From Acanthacorydalis orientalis (Eukaryota; Arthropoda; Insecta; Megaloptera; Corydalidae), in the NCBI GenBank assembly GCA_034766995.1, contig CM068315.1, positions 34,924,693 through 34,988,692 on the forward strand: DNA of 64,000 nucleotides. Direction: 5' to 3'. The translations under genes were made by a program, and so were the position numbers. Below the pieces are notes generated by a model that saw only the letters and a list, made by a program, of their open reading frames with translations, did no database searches and had not been told where the DNA came from. Below are positions 45,849 to 56,603 of the stretch, one piece after another. Within the stretch, counting starts at the first letter, position 1. Each line of letters begins with the position of its first letter.

Positions 45849-45953
45849 AATTTCAAAAAAATGTAGCAAACAATTGCGATAAATTCAGATGTTGTCAATT
45901 TTCTCTCTTCATTACTAGATATGATTACAATTTTTTTAGTTTATTTTAATCTC

Positions 45954-45973
45954 TCTTTCGCTCTCTCTCTCCT

Positions 45974-46042
<69 letters not shown>

Positions 46043-46057
46043 TACATACATACATAA
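45954..46057. repeat. (CT)n-(AT)n-(CA)n compound microsatellite
   Basis: CTCTCTCTCTCTC, a CCTCC break, about 27 AT units, then ACACACACATACATACATAC. Confidence 0.95.
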
Positions 46058-46264
46058 CACATGATCGATACTTATATATATATATATATAATGCAAAAAA
46101 ATCTTGAGTATCCTGACGTCACTTTTCACAATGTCCATTAGCAACAATATCAACAATAAATTGTTGAACAGTTTTTTTCATATTTGTCTGATAGTAAAAT
46201 GTTTATATGAAAATGGATTTAACCAGAGAGGTTAGCTAACAAAGGATTTAGATGCAACAGAAAG

Positions 46265-46266
<2 letters not shown>

Positions 46267-46317
<51 letters not shown>
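46267..46317. repeat. (AT)n microsatellite
   Basis: About 25 AT units ending at the left edge of an RF3 copy. Confidence 0.95.
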
Positions 46318-46319
<2 letters not shown>

Positions 46320-46511
46320 GATTCAATTTTGGCTTCCAGTTGAAACTATTAAAAAAACTGCAAAAATTAAAAATCATGTTATTTTTTACTTAGCATTTTC
46401 GTCCAATAGTACTTTAGTATTGAATTCATCTAAAATACTAAATATAAAATGGTTTTTTAATCGTTGCGGTTTTTTTTAACATTTTCATATGGAAGTTTAA
46501 ATTTAATCACC

Positions 46512-46512
<1 letters not shown>
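46314..46512. repeat. RF3 palindromic repeat between two (AT)n tracts
   Basis: ATGATTCAATTTTGGCTTCC at the left, AACTATTAAAAAAACTGC, centre AGTACTTTAGTATTGAATTC with AAAATACTAAATA, and right end GGAAGTTTAAATTTAATCAC. Long (AT)n tracts abut both ends. Confidence 0.6.

Positions 46513-46575
<63 letters not shown>
46512..46575. repeat. (GT)n-(AT)n microsatellite
   Basis: Four GT units then about 28 AT units, starting at the right edge of the RF3 copy. Confidence 0.95.
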
Positions 46576-46578
<3 letters not shown>

Positions 46579-46579
46579 T

Positions 46580-47150
46580 GTTAAAAAATAAAAGCGTAAT
46601 AGAAGTTAAAAAAAAGTGATACTAAGAAATAAATTTCGTCGCGTTTAATTTAAAAAAGTGTATATATAAACATTGTAATTTTTTATAAAAATTGATTTAA
46701 ATTTTGATTTCGTTCTACAATAAAATAAAAAAATATCCTTTAATAAAATTGACGAAATATTTCTTTCTATATTAAACTACAAAAAAAATATTCTTTTCAA
46801 CTCCAATCATCAATTTGAAAAAAAAAATAAGAACACCGAATAACAATCATTCGAGCAATAGTAAATCCAATCAATGTTTAAAAGGCTTATCTTTAGATTG
46901 GTACGCTTATTTTAGATTAGTTTAGATGTAGATTCATGTTATGAACTTTTCCTTTATTGTTAAGAAGGCATGCAGTCAAAGTAAGAGGTATTCGCTAAGA
47001 ACTATGCTTCTTGTTTTGTGTAGCACAATATCTAATAACATAGATTCAATTGTGCGCTGAGGATTATCTTGAACAGATTGTAGATGGATTTCACTGGATA
47101 CAAACGCAAACGAGAGTCTGAGAAATAATTAAAATGGAAAAGTCTGCAAT
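46580..47150. other. AT-rich DNA, nothing recognised
   Basis: No supported features. Confidence 0.4.
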
Positions 47151-47153
47151 GGA

Positions 47154-47199
47154 AATATATATATATATATATACATGTGTGTGTGTGTGTCTGTGTGTG
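47154..47199. repeat. (AT)n-(GT)n microsatellite
   Basis: About nine AT units, ACATGT, then GT units with one CT. Confidence 0.9.
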
Positions 47200-47579
47200 A
47201 TTTTTCAGAAGTATTATTTGTAAGGAAATACAGTAAAATAATTTAAAAATATCTTTAAAGGAAGATAAATTTTTCAGGTTTTTATAATAAATATAATGTG
47301 AGTTACTCATTAATTAGAGATAACTTCTTAAAAATTGAAACGATCTTAAAAACTCAAATTTACATATCAATCTTTTTCGAAAAATACAAGGAATTATGAA
47401 GATTTATACAATATATACAAAATTTTCAGTGTCCGAATTCTATAACTGCTAATTTAGGAGTTAATTATTTATCAATATTACGAAATGTTAAATTACTCTG
47501 AATACTTGTTTTATTGAAATTGGAATCACTTTTTAATAAAAAAATCTATGTGATGAATGATTTTTAAAATTTTAGAGGT

Positions 47580-47745
47580 GAATTGTTTCACTTTCCAAAC
47601 CACAAAAAAATCTGTTCAATAAATGAAAAAATAACAATAATGATTTATTTACTCAGAAAAAGACTTTTGTTTATGTAATGAGAAAAGAATCGATCTGTGG
47701 AAGTGAAGTTAGCCACAGAGTCAGAACTATATTGTGAAATAACAT
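47580..47745. repeat. RF1 copy, centre deleted
   Basis: TTTCACTTTCCAAACCACAA at the left; then ATAACAATAATGATTTATTT, GACTTTTGTTTATGTAATGA, GGAAGTGAAGTTAGCCACAG and AGTCAGAACTATATTGTGAA on the right, reaching the outer RF1 end. Confidence 0.6.
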
Positions 47746-47833
47746 TGTAATTCACAATTAAAACTCGTTTTACAAAAATACAACGATAAAGGTTTATAAA
47801 ATATACAAAAATTTTGATGGTACACGAATTATA

Positions 47834-48391
47834 TTAGGTTCGTAGAAAAATAATTGCGGTTTATTACCTTCAAATTCATATACATTTTTGTTTTTTAATC
47901 TACTGGCTGTTTCTAGTGGTCTAGAACTGTTGGATGACTAACGCCTAAATTCTGTGCAATCTGTGGAATTGTTGTGCGTGGTTCTGATTTAATTAACGCC
48001 TTCAGTTTGTTGTTATGAACTAAAGGACGCCCGCGACCTTCTTCATCTTCAAGGCTCTCGTCATTAGAACGAAATTTTTGGAACCACCATGCACCGTACG
48101 TTCCTTAAACAGTACTACTTAACAGTACTACTCCAAAAGTATTGTTTAGTTTACGAGCAGTTTCTGCTGCTTTACCACCCATATTGAAATCATACAAAAA
48201 ATTGCTCTTATTTGCTTCTTTTCCTTCATTAATTCAATAGCCCAATTTAAAGCAAAATTAATAATAAAACTAAAGTCAATGTTGCCAACATACAGACCAA
48301 AAAAATACTTTAGAATGATAATATGAATACGATTAAATGACCCTTTTATTAAAAAATAAGGTTAACCGCAATTATTTTCCTACCAACCTAA
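47834..48391 (-). mobile_element. Mariner deletion derivative, copy G (class 1)
   Basis: A 558 bp element from TTAGGTTCGTAGAAAAATAA to TCCTACCAACCTAA with TA on both sides. Coding on the minus strand from near 48230. The DNA-binding half is readable with frameshifts, and an 18-base local duplication (TTAACAGTACTACTTAACAG region, 48103-48133) disrupts the segment around TVKERTV. Class 1 tail; catalytic half absent. Confidence 0.8.
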
Positions 48392-48799
48392 TACCACAAT
48401 TAGGAAAAGTGTTAGTTATTTATAAATACTGTGTAATAATAAAAATCACTTTTGTAAGTGGCATGCCTTTCCAATAAAAAAATCTATTTGCTTAATGGTT
48501 TTTAAAATATTTGATATTTATTAATTGGTTTCAAGTATATTTTCCTTTTTGATACGTAATAATATTTATTATGAATTCAGATTTAAATTCTCGATACATC
48601 GACTAATGGCTCGTCATACTTGTTACTCAACTACGTCCGCTCTTCATAAAATATTAACATAAAATTGATAGCATATTTTAACAAACTCATGCAAGTTTTT
48701 TACTCAGTGTTCTTTTAACTATTAATTAAAAATTAATAATTAAAATATATATTGGTTTTAGATTGTTATTGAAACGTTTATAATAAAAAAAAAATCCGT

Positions 48800-49085
48800 C
48801 GCACAACTTTACTTCTTGAAACATCCTGGTAATGTGGTTATGTCGCTAGCAAGTTGTCTGACTAATGTTCGTCGAGGCTCTTCCACTTCTCAGGCTGATA
48901 TAGCATGTCTGCATTGAGTGACAGCTTGGCTGATAGACAGCGCAGTATAAATAATCATCCGGCATATTTAAAATAACCAAAATGGTTTCTCGGAATAAAC
49001 ACACATACATACGACATCAACAGCTTCGATGGGCAGATCGACGATGGAGGTGGTGTCCATCCATTATAGTTTGTTTTTAAAACGT
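48800..49085 (+). promoter_or_regulatory. Complex island with promoter-like sequence
   Basis: A compact non-repetitive GC-richer block (GCAAGTTGTCTGACTAATG, GTCGAGGCTCTTCCACTTC). GCAGTATAAATAATCATCC at about 48942 contains a good TATA box. A 32-codon frame starts MVSRNKHTYIRHQQLRWADR at about 48981, but only about 35 bases past the TATA box, too close for a usual 5' leader. Treat as a candidate core promoter or conserved element; direction is inferred from the TATA box only. Confidence 0.35.
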
Positions 49086-49249
49086 AATTATTTATTAATT
49101 AATTTGCCGCCATATGTTGTTTATTCATATTATTTCGGTGATCATGTTTTATGGTCTCGGATACGTTTTGTAGTAATTTATATTTTTGCGAAATTATTCA
49201 GTCAACTGTCAGAGCGTGACGGTAGGTTTTGTTAACGGTTTGTTTTTTA

Positions 49250-50020
49250 AATATATCTAATGAAAATTGATTAAGCAATAAATTATGAAATACTAATAAA
49301 CGAAGCGTATATTCTGTGCTGATGGAATTCGACTGAACCATATGTTTAATAAAAAAAAATATTTTTTATAGCAATCCGCATATGCCTTAGTTGATGAATT
49401 ATGTTTATAATTAGAGCTTTCGGTACGAATATACATCATTAAATGGAAAAAAAATCTCATTATACATTTTGTTGTTGAAATATTACTAAAAAATATTTAT
49501 GTATTTTAAATTGGGTTAGATTTGAGTATCTAGCTTGAAAACATACTTGAAATGTTATTTTCAAAACAGAAAAAAACGGTAGAAAATTAATACAACACAT
49601 TTATATAAGCTGGACCCCAAAAAGGATTTTTTTACACAATTTTTAAAATCAAATAACGATTATAACGAGCAAAACTGTTAATCCTGCAAAGTTGAGTGGC
49701 TGCTATAATCTAAGTTCGATTGTAATTCGAAACGGTTGACGAGATAGTTTGCAAGAATAGGAAAAGAAGACAAGAGATAGTCAACAGAAATTATTGATAG
49801 GATCCCAAGAAATATAAACAATCTTAAAATGGGATCAATGAATGAATGAGATATAGAAAGTAGAAAATATATTGGAAATATGTGAAATACTTAATTATTT
49901 AAATGAACAAACATTTGAGACAAATGTTTATCCAGAAACGAGTCGATAAAGAATGAAAATGATGTGATGGGAGTAACGGAAGAAAATATATGAATAAAAA
50001 GCTTTAATTTCATTAATTAT
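49250..50020. other. Non-coding DNA, nothing recognised
   Basis: TATAACGAGCAAAACTGTTA at about 49671 resembles terminal phrases of pogo-like elements, without a partner end. No gene seen. Confidence 0.35.
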
Positions 50021-50024
50021 GTTC

Positions 50025-50355
50025 TCTTCATTCGGACCTCACAAGCTACACTTTTTATTAATCAAGAAAATCTAATAATTGATCATTTTTGATTCTTTCG
50101 TATGCCTATACCGATAGCGGTGCCACATCCTCAGGAGATCAAGTATAGAAAAAGCTCTTCTATACTTTGTACGAGTACTTGAACGTTTTGAAAACGATAG
50201 TATCCTGTAGAAATACGAATAGGAAACAATAAAAAAATCATCGATTAGTACTGAATATTATTGAATATAAAATCATTTTTTTGTTTATGGAAGATTTAAA
50301 AATTGAATTGTGAAAATTAATTTAGCCACTGTGTCAAGAACTGTATTGCGATTAT
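50025..50355. repeat. RF1 palindromic repeat, long copy
   Basis: Left arm CTAATAATTGATCATTTTTG, ATTCTTTCGTATGCCTATAC, CGATAGCGGTGCCACATCCT; centre CTATACTTTGTACGAGTACT; right arm GAAAACGATAGTATCCTGTA, GAAATACGAATAGGAAACAA, AATTTAGCCACTGTGTCAAG and GTATTGCGATTATAA. Confidence 0.6.
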
Positions 50356-50550
50356 AATGATATTTGTTTTTATGTTTTTTGAGGTTATGGTAATTAATTG
50401 TATTGATGTTATGGTTAATATACGAAAAGATTGTTAAAATTTAGTCAAAACTAACAATATAAAGTTTTTTTTTAAATACATTTATGTCTTTCTGACGATA
50501 AAACAGATTTAAAGATGACTAAAAAATGCGATTTTAACTATAAAAATATA

Positions 50551-51068
50551 TTAGGTGGGTAGAAAAATAATTGCGGTTTATGCCCCTCAAACTGCTATAC
50601 ATTTTTGCTTTTTTGATTTTCCTAGCTTTTTATGTAAGCTCTCGAATTGTTGTGCGTGGTTCTGATTCAACTAACGCCTTCAGTTGATCATTATGAACTG
50701 AAGGACGCCCGCGACCTTCTTCATCATCAAGGCTCTCGTCCCCAGCACGAAATTTTTGGAACTACCACTGCACTTTAGTTTCCTAACAGTACCCACACCA
50801 AAAGCATCGTTTAGTTTACAAACAGTTCTGCTGCATTACCATCCGTTTTGAACTCATGCAAAGAATGCTCGTATTTGCATCTTTAATTCAATAGCCCAAT
50901 TTGTAGTAAAATTAATAATAAAATCAAAATCGATGTTACCAAAATACAGACCGAAAATGCACTTTAAAATGATATTAACATGAACACAATAAAATGACAC
51001 TTTCATTAAATAACAATAAGATTAAAATTCAGAAAATAAAAACCGCAATTATATTCCTACCAGCCAAA
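50551..51068 (-). mobile_element. Mariner deletion derivative, copy H (class 1, extra deletion)
   Basis: A 518 bp element from TTAGGTGGGTAGAAAAATAA to TTCCTACCAGCCAAA with TA on both sides, the shortest copy. Minus-strand coding is readable as DESLDDEEGRGRPSVHNDQ, LKALVESEPRTTIRELT. About 40 bases covering the LGVSHPTVLDHLK segment are missing, after which GKSKKQKCI-like sequence and the class 1 tail lead to the terminal repeat. Catalytic half absent. Confidence 0.8.
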
Positions 51069-51269
51069 TAATACATCAGATACTATCAAATAGTGCATAA
51101 TCACAAGATTGAAATGATAATGAATATTATTATTTTTAATTTATAAAAATCGCTTAAATGTTTATATAAAAATATGTAAATTTTGACTGATATCTAAACA
51201 ATAACTCTTCGAATATTTCAAAAACTGTGCACAGAACAATAAAGTAACACACTTCTCCTATCAATTAAA

Positions 51270-51720
51270 CCTGTAAAAAAATCGTTCGAGCGAAAACCGT
51301 ACTTCTGGCGTCATCATATTCTCTAAAAAAAGAACACTCGCTCCAGGATCGAAATTGGAAAATCTCAGGTCATACGAAATTCAATTACGAATGTTTGCTC
51401 TGTTTGACAGATATATCAGTTTACATTGATTTATTCAATTTAGTTGCGGCCTTGCCCGAAGCGAGGAAAAAAGGTTCTCACTATTTTTATCCTTGTTACA
51501 AGTGATCGTTTCTCCTGTCTCTCAGTCTCTGGCGTGTTGATTTAGAAAACGTCTTGTTTGCTGTACGGTCAGCCAAGACGTGTACCACACACCTAGCGAA
51601 ACGCCGTGTCCAGTTATGATCAACGAGGTCTATCATTATATGATTATCACGATTAGTGCCTTCTCATTTGTATGGACAACAGATACGCATGCCATGATGT
51701 TCTTTTGCAAAAAGAAAACA
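51270..51720. other. Complex, higher-GC island
   Basis: Non-repetitive sequence such as TTCGAGCGAAAACCGTACTT, TTGCCCGAAGCGAGG and TACGGTCAGCCAAGACGTG. A plus frame from 51580 starts MYHTPSETPCPVMINEVYHY but runs into a microsatellite and shows no domain. Candidate conserved non-coding DNA or small exon. Confidence 0.4.
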
Positions 51721-51803
51721 CAACAAATCATACGAATTGTGTTTCTATTTAAAAGTAGTCCGGTTCTTAGAATATTGGATTTGATTGGAATAATAATTAC
51801 ACA

Positions 51804-51808
51804 TACAT

Positions 51809-51867
<59 letters not shown>
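51804..51867. repeat. (CA)n-(AT)n microsatellite
   Basis: ACATACATACACACACACACAC-type start (about eight CA units) then about 20 AT units. Confidence 0.95.
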
Positions 51868-51871
<4 letters not shown>

Positions 51872-52119
51872 CAATATACATTAATACACAGGTAGTTATT
51901 TTGAAAATTAAAAATAGTAATAAATCAGTGATGCGCAACCCATAAACCTTCGATTCGTGCCCGAATCACCGAAACAGTGCTGCCCATTTTTACTTTGATA
52001 AAATTTCAAATATTTACAACGAAACATATAATTAAAAAATTAAACATATTTAAAATAAATGAATCAGATTACAAATGAAGTAAATATATTAATTTTTGTA
52101 TTAGATTTCTTTTAAGAGC

Positions 52120-53290
52120 CTGTAATTTTCAAATGCAAAACAAAATTGTCGAGTAGTGTTTTTAAAATACAATTACAATTCATTACAAATCTTATTTTTG
52201 ATTTCAATTTCTTAATGAGTATGTATGTAACCTTTTCAAATCTAAAAGTGGGATTTTTATGTTCACATATAATTTGAACATTAAAAAGAACAATAAGTCT
52301 GTCTTCACAGATGAATTCCTTCTTTATCATAGAAAAATGAAGATTTTTCTGTACTTTGGTGCTCTGAGAATGATAGCTATCGGATAAAACTGTCCAGTAT
52401 TTTTAAAATAAAATTAGCATTCATTACAAAACTTATTTTTGATTTTAATTTTTTAAGGAGTATGTAGTCTTTTCAAATCTAGGAATCGGATTTTTTATGC
52501 TTACAGATATTTGGAACATTAAAAAGGGGCAATAAATTGGTTTTCACAGACAAATTCTTTCTTTATCGTAGAAAAAAAAGGAAAAATGAATATTTTCTGT
52601 ACTTTGGTCCTCTGATAATGATGACTATAGGATAGAATTGTCCAGTATTTTTAAAATAAAATTAGCATTCAATGCAAAACATATCTATAAATTTATTTTT
52701 TTAAAAATAATTTTAACACTAAATTGAAAAGTAAAATTTGTTGTGCTCAGATATTTTAAATATTAACCCTTTACACTCACAAGACCAACTGTACTGCCCA
52801 GGTACTTGAAGGCGTTCTACCCCTACGGCCAGTATCACTGTCCACATTTTATCATTTACAGATAAAAGTTTAGATAAGCGTTAGTTAATCATTGTCATCG
52901 AGTATTTATATTTTTCTATGTTTATCATACTCTTATCCTAATTCGTAGTATACAAACTTCTGATATACAGTTTAGCATCTTAATTGCTTGGAGTGCAAAA
53001 GGTTAAAAAACAAATTTATTATTTTTCTATCAAGTTAATATTTTGTAATATTTAAGAAAAAAGCCAATTTCATCAACTTGTGCCTTTCAAATATTGAAAA
53101 CAAAATTGTTAAACAGTCTTTTTAAAATGAACGTTGGATCAAAATGCAAAAATATCTCAATTTTGTTTTTTTTTTATTTTTTTTGTAATGCGCCTACTTA
53201 AAAAGGAACGATTCATATTTAATTTTCATTACAAATTTTATTGACGTTATCGAAAATATTCAAAATTAATCACATATTTCACGTCAGTAA
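52120..53290 (+). repeat. Diverged tandem array, about 245-bp units
   Basis: The motif TGTC(G/C)AGTAKTNTTTTAAAAT recurs at 52147, 52391 and 52639 (spacings 244 and 248), and a weaker version (TGTTAAACAGTCTTTTTAAA) at about 53108. Between motifs the units share CATTACAAANCTTATTTTTG, TTTTCAAATCTARRA, GGAACATTAAAAAG, TTCACAGA and TTTCTGTACTTTGGTSCTCT. The last phrase is the RF1 centre, so RF1 sequence is part of the unit. Unit 3 is split by a piggyBac-like element at 52767-53002; without it the spacing to unit 4 returns to about 230. Confidence 0.65.
52767..53002. mobile_element. piggyBac-like miniature element
   Basis: TTAA (52763-52766) precedes CCCTTTACACTCACAAG, and GAGTGCAAAAGG precedes TTAA (53003-53006). 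The ends are inverted repeats (CCCTTTACACTC against CCTTTTGCACTC) inside duplicated TTAA, the signature of piggyBac-type elements. Length 236 bp; no coding capacity. Inserted inside a unit of the tandem array, which resumes on the other side. Confidence 0.75.
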
Positions 53291-53350
53291 CATCAGCATC
53301 AAAATTTATTCTTGACCAATAGGTCATGAGTTCAAATCCGGGATTATTAG
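53285..53350 (+). repeat. Possible tRNA-derived SINE fragment (B-box-like)
   Basis: GACCAATAGGTCATGAGTTC followed by AAATCCGGGATT resembles the anticodon-to-T-arm part of a tRNA-derived SINE; the B-box-like core is GAGTTCAAATCC. The T-stem does not pair well and no A box is clear upstream, so it is not a functional tRNA gene. Confidence 0.35.
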
Positions 53351-53479
53351 ATATGCCATGTTTGATTAAGAGTCTTTATCGATGTTCATTTTAGGATCTT
53401 GTGATGATTAGAAAAGAAATTTTCAAGTATACCTGGTAGTATGTGGTCATTGAAAAAAAATTAAGATATTAAAAATTAA

Positions 53480-54530
53480 TTTTCAAAATGAACACTTCAA
53501 AGAATCGAGCCGGCGGTGTTATTGTGATTATCAAAGCGAGATTTAGAAAAAAAAGACCGCAGATGTTATCATTGTAACAACACCTTCCGTACATGTATGT
53601 TTATTTTCTGGAATTGTAGAAAGGTTATACAATCTGTAAATTTACATTAATATATGCATACGCGGCAATGCTGTAAAAGGTTTAAAACCGATTACACAAA
53701 TATTTATGACACACTCCACATTGTCAGCAAATTGGACATTGGAAAAAGATGTCCATACGAGTGTTGTGAAGAGAGAGAGCGGCGTCTAGTATCGCCGAAA
53801 TATGAAAACTGGTTAGATATATTGAACAACACATAAGTGTCGAACTCGTGCAGTGTTAATCACAAAGGCCAAACGTTTTGATCTATCCGACAGCTACGGG
53901 GCAACAACATATCCACTCACGTTCTTACTGCTGTCTTTACTATCATCCATCAAAACTGATTGTGCGTGTTGTATTTATGAATTTAAAAAATCAATCTGAC
54001 GACGGCGACCATCTCGAAACAAAACAGGTTTATGGTCCATAAAAACAAATATAATTACCGTACGTAGCCACCAATGGCCACGGTTAAGTTCGATCATCAT
54101 TTCAAACTCCACAATATTGATATAGGCGTGTCGTGGTGCACAAAGCCGTGAAATTGAACGCGATGCCTTCCACGGCTCGTTCGATACACTGGCGCACACA
54201 AATAAATACACAACAGGTAAGCGGGCACTCTTCGCCGCACCGCATTTCACCTGTCGGATGTACCGAGTCGACCGGCGCAGCCGTCATTGTCAGCATCGCT
54301 TTTTTTATTCACGTAATTGGCTACCGTTTCAAATCAAAATGACTATGATAATAAGGCGTTAAACAGAGCCCTTAGGTGTTTGTGTATACAACGATGAGGA
54401 ATTGTTGTCAGTTCGGTACGCTTCAATGGTTTGCGAATGACGATCGTGTCGCTCTGTTCATGGTAGGTGTTTCCGAATAATTATCGCAGTAACGAGCCGT
54501 AAGTGTAAAATGAAACGTTCAGTCCAGATA
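53480..54530. other. Longest complex, higher-GC island
   Basis: About 1 kb of non-repetitive DNA, including GAATCGAGCCGGCGGTG, CAGCTACGGGGCAACAAC and CGGATGTACCGAGTCGACCG. Several 60-91-codon frames overlap on both strands (for example plus 53654-53836 with LDIGKRCPYECCEERERRLV; minus 53975-54250). None has a recognised domain and no exon-intron layout is evident. This is the best candidate in the window for an unrecognised exon cluster or regulatory block. Confidence 0.4.
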
Positions 54531-54559
54531 AACGATCTCATTAGTATTCTAATAATTTA

Positions 54560-55140
54560 ATTTATTCACATTTTATCTACATTAAAAACATACGTGTCGG
54601 ACACATTAACCCTTCCAATATACAAATTAAGTAATTTTATAACCATAAACGCACACTTTAACCATATCAGAACCATTTTTTTTCGAAAAAAATCCTATTA
54701 AAAAATTTTTTTTACAAAAAAATTTCCTGAAGAAAACAACTTGATATATTCGGAATATTATAGTTGAACGTTTTACATGATCACAACTCTTAATAAACTA
54801 GTATATAACCCGTCAATATTGACAGGAAAATAGAAAGAAAAAAACTGTTTATTGATTTTTACAACATAATATATTTAAATATAAAAAATACCTCAGAACG
54901 AAACTTAATGAATTAAATTTGAAACCTCTCTGCATTGTGAAAATTTCCTAATACACCACATTCGCTAGATGGCGGCAGACGGCCACGTTGCGGACAAAGT
55001 GACGAGAAATGTAGGTTTTATTGTTAAGAAAAAATAACAATAAAGAACCAAAGTATCAAAACCGTTATTTTTACAAAAAAAAATATTTAAATTCATTGTT
55101 AGACAAAAAACTAAAAAAATGATTTCATCTCAGTACAGTT
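54560..55140. other. Non-coding DNA with a CTCF-like motif
   Basis: TCGCTAGATGGCGGCAG at about 54962 fits the AGRNGGCRS core of CTCF sites; otherwise AT-rich with no frames. The match is short and uninformative by itself. Confidence 0.25.
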
Positions 55141-55147
55141 CTAATAC

Positions 55148-55350
55148 TGACTAAATTCATTTCCACAAATGAATTTCTTCACCTTGTACAACTCAGAAAT
55201 ATTTTTTTTCTCTTAAAAATGTTGAATAAATTATTATTGATTTTTTATTGAAAAGTTTGATCAGAAACATTTTTTTAATTCGCGGGGTGAAATAAGAATT
55301 GATTTTTGAAAATATAAAAATGGAAACTGCACTTTTTAATATGATATAAA
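55148..55350. repeat. RF1 copy, centre deleted
   Basis: Left arm GACTAAATTCATTTCCACAA, ATGAATTTCTTCACC, AAAAATGTTGAATAAATTAT then the right arm resumes GTTTGATCAGAAACATTTTT, CGCGGGGTGAAATAAGAATT. About the middle third is missing. Confidence 0.55.
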
Positions 55351-55367
55351 AATTAATTTCAAAGAAA

Positions 55368-56110
55368 AATCTCTCTGTAACTAAAAAATGGTCCAGTCAC
55401 TATGCGTGCATTTTATTCGTTCTCTGATTGGTTGATATCGGTCAAGTGATTTTTGTTTTGATTGGTTGATATTAACTACATGATCAATGTTCTATTTCAC
55501 GGTGCACAACGAAAGAGAGTATACGATTCCAGTGTAAAATTGATATGAAATTTATTCAAAATATTGTATTCACTGAAGTTATCGAACAGTGGTCTTCAAA
55601 CTTTATCGATTCACAAAATCCTTAAGATTATAATTTTTTGCGTAACCCCTACAAGTTTTGAAAATCAGCTATCTTATATGACCAAATTTTATTATTTATA
55701 TCTGATTGAGCAGAATCGTAATGTGTACTCAAATACAGTTTTACTGCATAATAATAAGTAATAATAGGTATTTATAGAAATAAAAGAAATTATTATGAAT
55801 TAACTGTTATGAATTGTCTCGGGTTTTTTCTTCTTTCAAATTTTGACTTTGACACGCAGAACTCCTGAAGCGGTGGCGTGGAACCCCAGGGTTCCGCGGA
55901 ATACAGTTTGAAGAGCACTACTATAAAGTAAAAAAACTGTTACATCTTTTAACGTTGTATTTTGTTATGTCAATTTTTATACTTTTCCAATAAAAAAATT
56001 ACTACTTTCATGTCACATGGATTATTTGTGTGTATAATTTATTAGTTTCTGTTATTTATTAGAGGAAGAGAGAGCGTTAGTAAAGGCGTTTATGAGCGCA
56101 GTAGCCTAGT
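55368..56110 (+). repeat. RF2 repeat split by a nested element
   Basis: Starts CTCTCTGTAACTAAAAAATG, has the tandem CTGATTGGTTGATATC block, ACAACGAAAGAGAGTATACG and AATTTATTCAAAATATTG, is interrupted at 55587-55921 by a hAT-like element, then resumes AAAAAACTGTTACATC, TCCAATAAAAAAATTACTAC, ATTATTTGTGTGTATAATTT and a purine-rich tail with GAGAGCGTTAG. Order matches the copy at 2345. Confidence 0.65.
55587..55921. mobile_element. hAT-like element nested in RF2
   Basis: Left end CAGTGGTCTTCAAACTTTAT and right end, in inverse, TAGTGCTCTTCAAACTGTAT agree over about 20 bases. The right subterminal part holds GGAACCCCAGGGTTCC, a near-perfect hairpin typical of hAT-type miniature elements with GGTTCCGCGGAA ends. 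An 8-base duplication is weak (TTATCGAA / CTATAAAG region). A 65-codon frame (55564-55761) inside has no transposase similarity. Confidence 0.6.
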
Positions 56111-56114
56111 ATTT

Positions 56115-56580
56115 TTGAAAAAGATGCACAAAAAACTGTTGATAAGAAAATGTATCACTATTTTTTTTTATATCCTAGAAGCACATTACAGTCTGTACTA
56201 TTCTGTGCTCAAATTGTGCCTCTTGCAATATTTGCAATAGTCTTGTTTACTTGAAGCTGGGTTATTCCAGTTACTTTTCGGAAATGTCAATTCTAGATAA
56301 AAGTAGTCTGGTTTTTCAAACCGTTTGTCGCAAATTCTGTGTAATGAACTGTTTATCTCGTGTTCATGAACTAAATCGATTAAAATTTATTAGAATCTAA
56401 ATTTATTAGGAATAGTTTATTGCTGAAATTATAATTATATGCTCAGTTAGTTATTGAACAATGATGTTCAACATCTAAACTAGTAAAGGACTAGAAGCTA
56501 ATAAAATGCAGAACAGCTCAACTAAAAAGATGAAAACCTCCAAAACAATGTAGTTTACTGCTAAGATTTTAGTTTTTCTA
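56115..56580. other. Non-coding DNA, nothing recognised
   Basis: No supported features. Confidence 0.4.
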
Positions 56581-56589
56581 TCTTTCTTC

Positions 56590-56603
56590 CTCTCCCTCTC
56601 TCT

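Noticed and set aside
53285..53350. A functional tRNA gene
   Set aside because: The B-box-like sequence is present but the T stem does not pair, there is no acceptor stem and no A box; at most a SINE fragment.
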